Shown here: positions 5,126 to 6,551 of the stretch, one piece after another
Layout: the number at the start of each line of letters is the position of its first letter
Numbering within the stretch: the stretch's first letter is position 1
Assembly: GCA_003265975.1 (NCBI GenBank)
Contig: QFBU01000071.1
Coordinates: 1 to 6,551 of the forward strand
Source of the DNA: Candidatus Marinamargulisbacteria bacterium SCGC AAA071-K20
GTDB taxonomy: Bacteria; Margulisbacteria; Marinamargulisbacteria; GCA-2716485; AAA071-K20
Length of the DNA stretch: 6,551 nucleotides
Direction: 5' to 3'
Position numbers and translations under genes: made by a program
The notes under the pieces: model-generated
Seen by the model: only the letters and a program-made list of their open reading frames with translations
The model's database searches: none
What the model was told of the DNA's origin: nothing

Positions 5126-5800
5126 TCAAGGAGAAGGAAACCCAAATGACATTTCAATTAATCTATTGTTTTTAAATATATAGATACCAGTATAAATATT
5201 TACAAATCTTATTTTATCTTCATATTCTGCCAGAATTTGACTTTTTAAGTTAGGAGCTAGATCAGAGATCTGATAGTAAAGTACTTCATGCCCTCGTTCT
5301 TTAAACCTATAAATAGGCTCTCCTAATATTTTTTTCACATCATCTTTTGCCATCTCCAAGGCTATACCATTTGTTGTAGTAAAATTGGGAATATCTGTCA
5401 TATGAATTATTCCGGCACTGTCACTAAAATGATGTTTCTGAACTAATTCAATACTAATTTCATCAATATTCCCAAAAAAACTAATGACTTGAGTTTTTCT
5501 CTTATTAAAAAAACTCAAATACTCCTGATTCTTGAAACTTGCAAAGTCAGAAAAATGACTTTTAGAAAAACTGCTTAGATCTAGTAAATCAACACTGTTA
5601 ATACCAGAATCAAAGACATTATCAGCATTAGAATTTTGTTGAAGCTGAGAACGTAGAGGCCTAATATGGTCGTAAACAAAGCTTATATTATATTCTTGAA
5701 TTTCTGGTACTTTTGGAGTTTTCCCATTCTGTTTTTCATCACATGAAATTAAAATAATAGAGAACAAAATATAGAATATTACAAAATATCTTTTTTTCAT
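5126..5800 (-). CDS. BamE/SmpA-like lipoprotein, likely immunity protein of the L,D-transpeptidase-like toxin
   Basis: The gene encodes 224 residues. MKKRYFVIFYILFSIILISC is a lipoprotein signal peptide with lipobox LISC (17-20; Cys20 lipidated). Residues 145-178 read GIALEMAKDDVKKILGEP, then a basic stretch, then EVLYYQ. This matches the pattern G-x-x-x-x-x-V-x-x-x-L-G-x-P followed by YY found in BamE/SmpA/OmlA and BLIP-like folds. A later strand, YIFKNNRLIEM (207-217), fits the same fold. Residues 21-140 are not recognised. It starts 2 bp after the stop of the Rhs toxin gene; GGGG 8 nt before the ATG, inside the toxin's last codons, is the likely ribosome site. Position, export and the toxin's presumed periplasmic target together suggest an immunity lipoprotein. 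The fold is read from motif pattern only, and binding to the toxin is inferred. Confidence 0.7.
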   Translation of the reverse strand: MKKRYFVIFYILFSIILISCDEKQNGKTPKVPEIQEYNISFVYDHIRPLRSQLQQNSNADNVFDSGINSVDLLDLSSFSKSHFSDFASFKNQEYLSFFNKRKTQVISFFGNIDEISIELVQKHHFSDSAGIIHMTDIPNFTTTNGIALEMAKDDVKKILGEPIYRFKERGHEVLYYQISDLAPNLKSQILAEYEDKIRFVNIYTGIYIFKNNRLIEMSFGFPSP

Positions 5801-5802
5801 TC

Positions 5803-6551
5803 CTAATACCCCACTTGAATTTCTTTAAATGCATGAAGTTCAAGTTGTCTTAGTAAAATCATATGCCTTTCCAAACTTTCCATAACACCAATGCAGCCAG
5901 ATGTTCCTATATAGTTACCTCCATCAGGATGGATTCTTAACAAAGTTCTATCAAATGTATCACTTAAGTTTACAGACCAAGCTTTTCCACCTATAGACAT
6001 TCTTCTCATTGCAAACTTATCAGTTCGGTTAGGATTTAGATCACTTAATTGATAAGTACCGCTAGGAATAGCTCCTTTTCCCCATCCTCCGGAATTTGCC
6101 TTCCAGCTATCCAGTGTCGAGCCATAACCATCTTTTATATTTAAACTACCTTCAACATAACTGCCACTACCTGGTGAAGGTGCAAACTCAGCCTCAAAAT
6201 TCAAAACTCTATCTAACTGAAGGTTGTCACTAAACCCCTTCCCATCAGAAAAGTTAGAAAAGTTCTCACCAAGGTTCCCAAATCCACCAGAAATAGCACC
6301 TGACAACCCATTATCACCCCAACCTTGTTTAATCGAAGAAGTGAATCCTTCCCATGAAAACATTCCATTTGGATCGTAATATCTTAGAGGATTATTGTTC
6401 ACAAAAGTGTATCTGTTTATGGTTCTCGGATCATTCACATCGATAGCAGCAGGATCCTTAGAAAGAAACCTCATACTCATAGGATCATAGAACCTGTGGT
6501 TAAAATAATATAACCCGTTTTCACTATCACGATTTGAGTCTGTATGACGGT
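5803..6551 (-). CDS. Rhs protein C-terminal part with L,D-transpeptidase-like toxin domain (partial, 5' end outside window)
   Basis: The frame is open to the window edge, giving 248 visible residues; the ATG at 6480 is internal, because in-frame codons before it encode more Rhs core (RHTDSNRDSENG, LYYFNHRFYDP). The core continues with RFLSKDPA, DPRTINRYTFVNNNPL and RYYDPNG (to about residue 62). After a Gly/Ser/Phe-rich linker, the toxin has GSLNIKDGYGSTLDSW, a GAIPSGTYQL turn, then RIHPDGG with His207 and GTSGCIGV with Cys219 (numbered from the window edge). A His followed 10-12 residues later by S-x-G-C-I/V is the catalytic signature of YkuD-type L,D-transpeptidases and of Tlde1/DUF2778-like effectors, which attack peptidoglycan peptides. 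The upstream P-x-G-x-Y turn also fits those effectors. The substrate is therefore inferred to be peptidoglycan in the periplasm of rival cells. A lipoprotein gene follows 2 bp downstream. Confidence 0.8.
   Translation of the reverse strand, partial: RHTDSNRDSENGLYYFNHRFYDPMSMRFLSKDPAAIDVNDPRTINRYTFVNNNPLRYYDPNGMFSWEGFTSSIKQGWGDNGLSGAISGGFGNLGENFSNFSDGKGFSDNLQLDRVLNFEAEFAPSPGSGSYVEGSLNIKDGYGSTLDSWKANSGGWGKGAIPSGTYQLSDLNPNRTDKFAMRRMSIGGKAWSVNLSDTFDRTLLRIHPDGGNYIGTSGCIGVMESLERHMILLRQLELHAFKEIQVGY
6371..6551 (-). repeat. Rhs core homology block, copy B
   Basis: This is the partner of 3210-3390: ungapped over 181 bp, 141 matches by hand count, running to the very edge of the window and perhaps beyond. 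Stretches such as TTAAAATAATATAAC and the segment matching TCACTATCACGATTT are identical in both copies. Confidence 0.85.

Noticed and set aside
6478..6480. ATG at 6480 as the start of the second Rhs gene
   Set aside because: In-frame codons upstream to the window edge encode conserved Rhs core matching the first tip, so the gene continues beyond the window.

Overview
This AT-rich window reads as an accessory region of a diderm (outer-membrane-bearing) bacterium. It has one predicted outer-membrane beta-barrel ending in Phe and two lipoproteins with classical lipoboxes. A spirochaete such as Leptospira would fit the style of the genes, but nothing here proves the genus.

Layout. (1) 1-1631, + strand: a good sigma70-type promoter overlapped by three ATTACGTA-like motifs drives a two-gene unit, a small beta-barrel protein (156-737) and an exported protein of unknown function (774-1631). 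(2) 1632-2045: no gene; a tandem set of related hairpin repeat modules. (3) 2046-3505, - strand: an orphan Rhs tip, meaning the conserved Rhs core plus an unrecognised C-terminal domain. It overlaps by one base a downstream lipoprotein gene that is its likely immunity gene. (4) 3577-4272, + strand: a multi-spanning membrane protein of unknown function, divergent from the Rhs tip and followed by a hairpin terminator. (5) 4273-5125: no intact gene. It holds the C-terminal remnant of a tyrosine recombinase, a perfect G-rich-loop hairpin, and another copy of the repeat module with an expanded 8-bp tandem tract. (6) 5126-6551, - strand: a second Rhs tip, cut by the window edge, with an L,D-transpeptidase-like (YkuD/Tlde1-like) toxin domain. 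A lipoprotein gene with a BamE/SmpA-like motif follows 2 bp downstream.

How the parts fit. The window looks like the cassette end of an Rhs polymorphic-toxin locus. The two Rhs cores share a gap-free 181-bp block (78% identical by my hand count), after which the C-terminal domains and their partner genes are unrelated. Both partner genes encode lipoproteins, which places both presumed toxin targets outside the cytoplasm; for the second toxin this agrees with its peptidoglycan-type catalytic motif. Each toxin/immunity pair is bounded at its 3' side by a copy of the same roughly 150-180 bp module. A recombinase remnant lies between the pairs. This is consistent with cassette gain by recombination through the Rhs core and the repeats, which is inference.

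The least described items are the C-terminal domain of the first Rhs tip with its lipoprotein, and the hairpin/8-mer repeat module.
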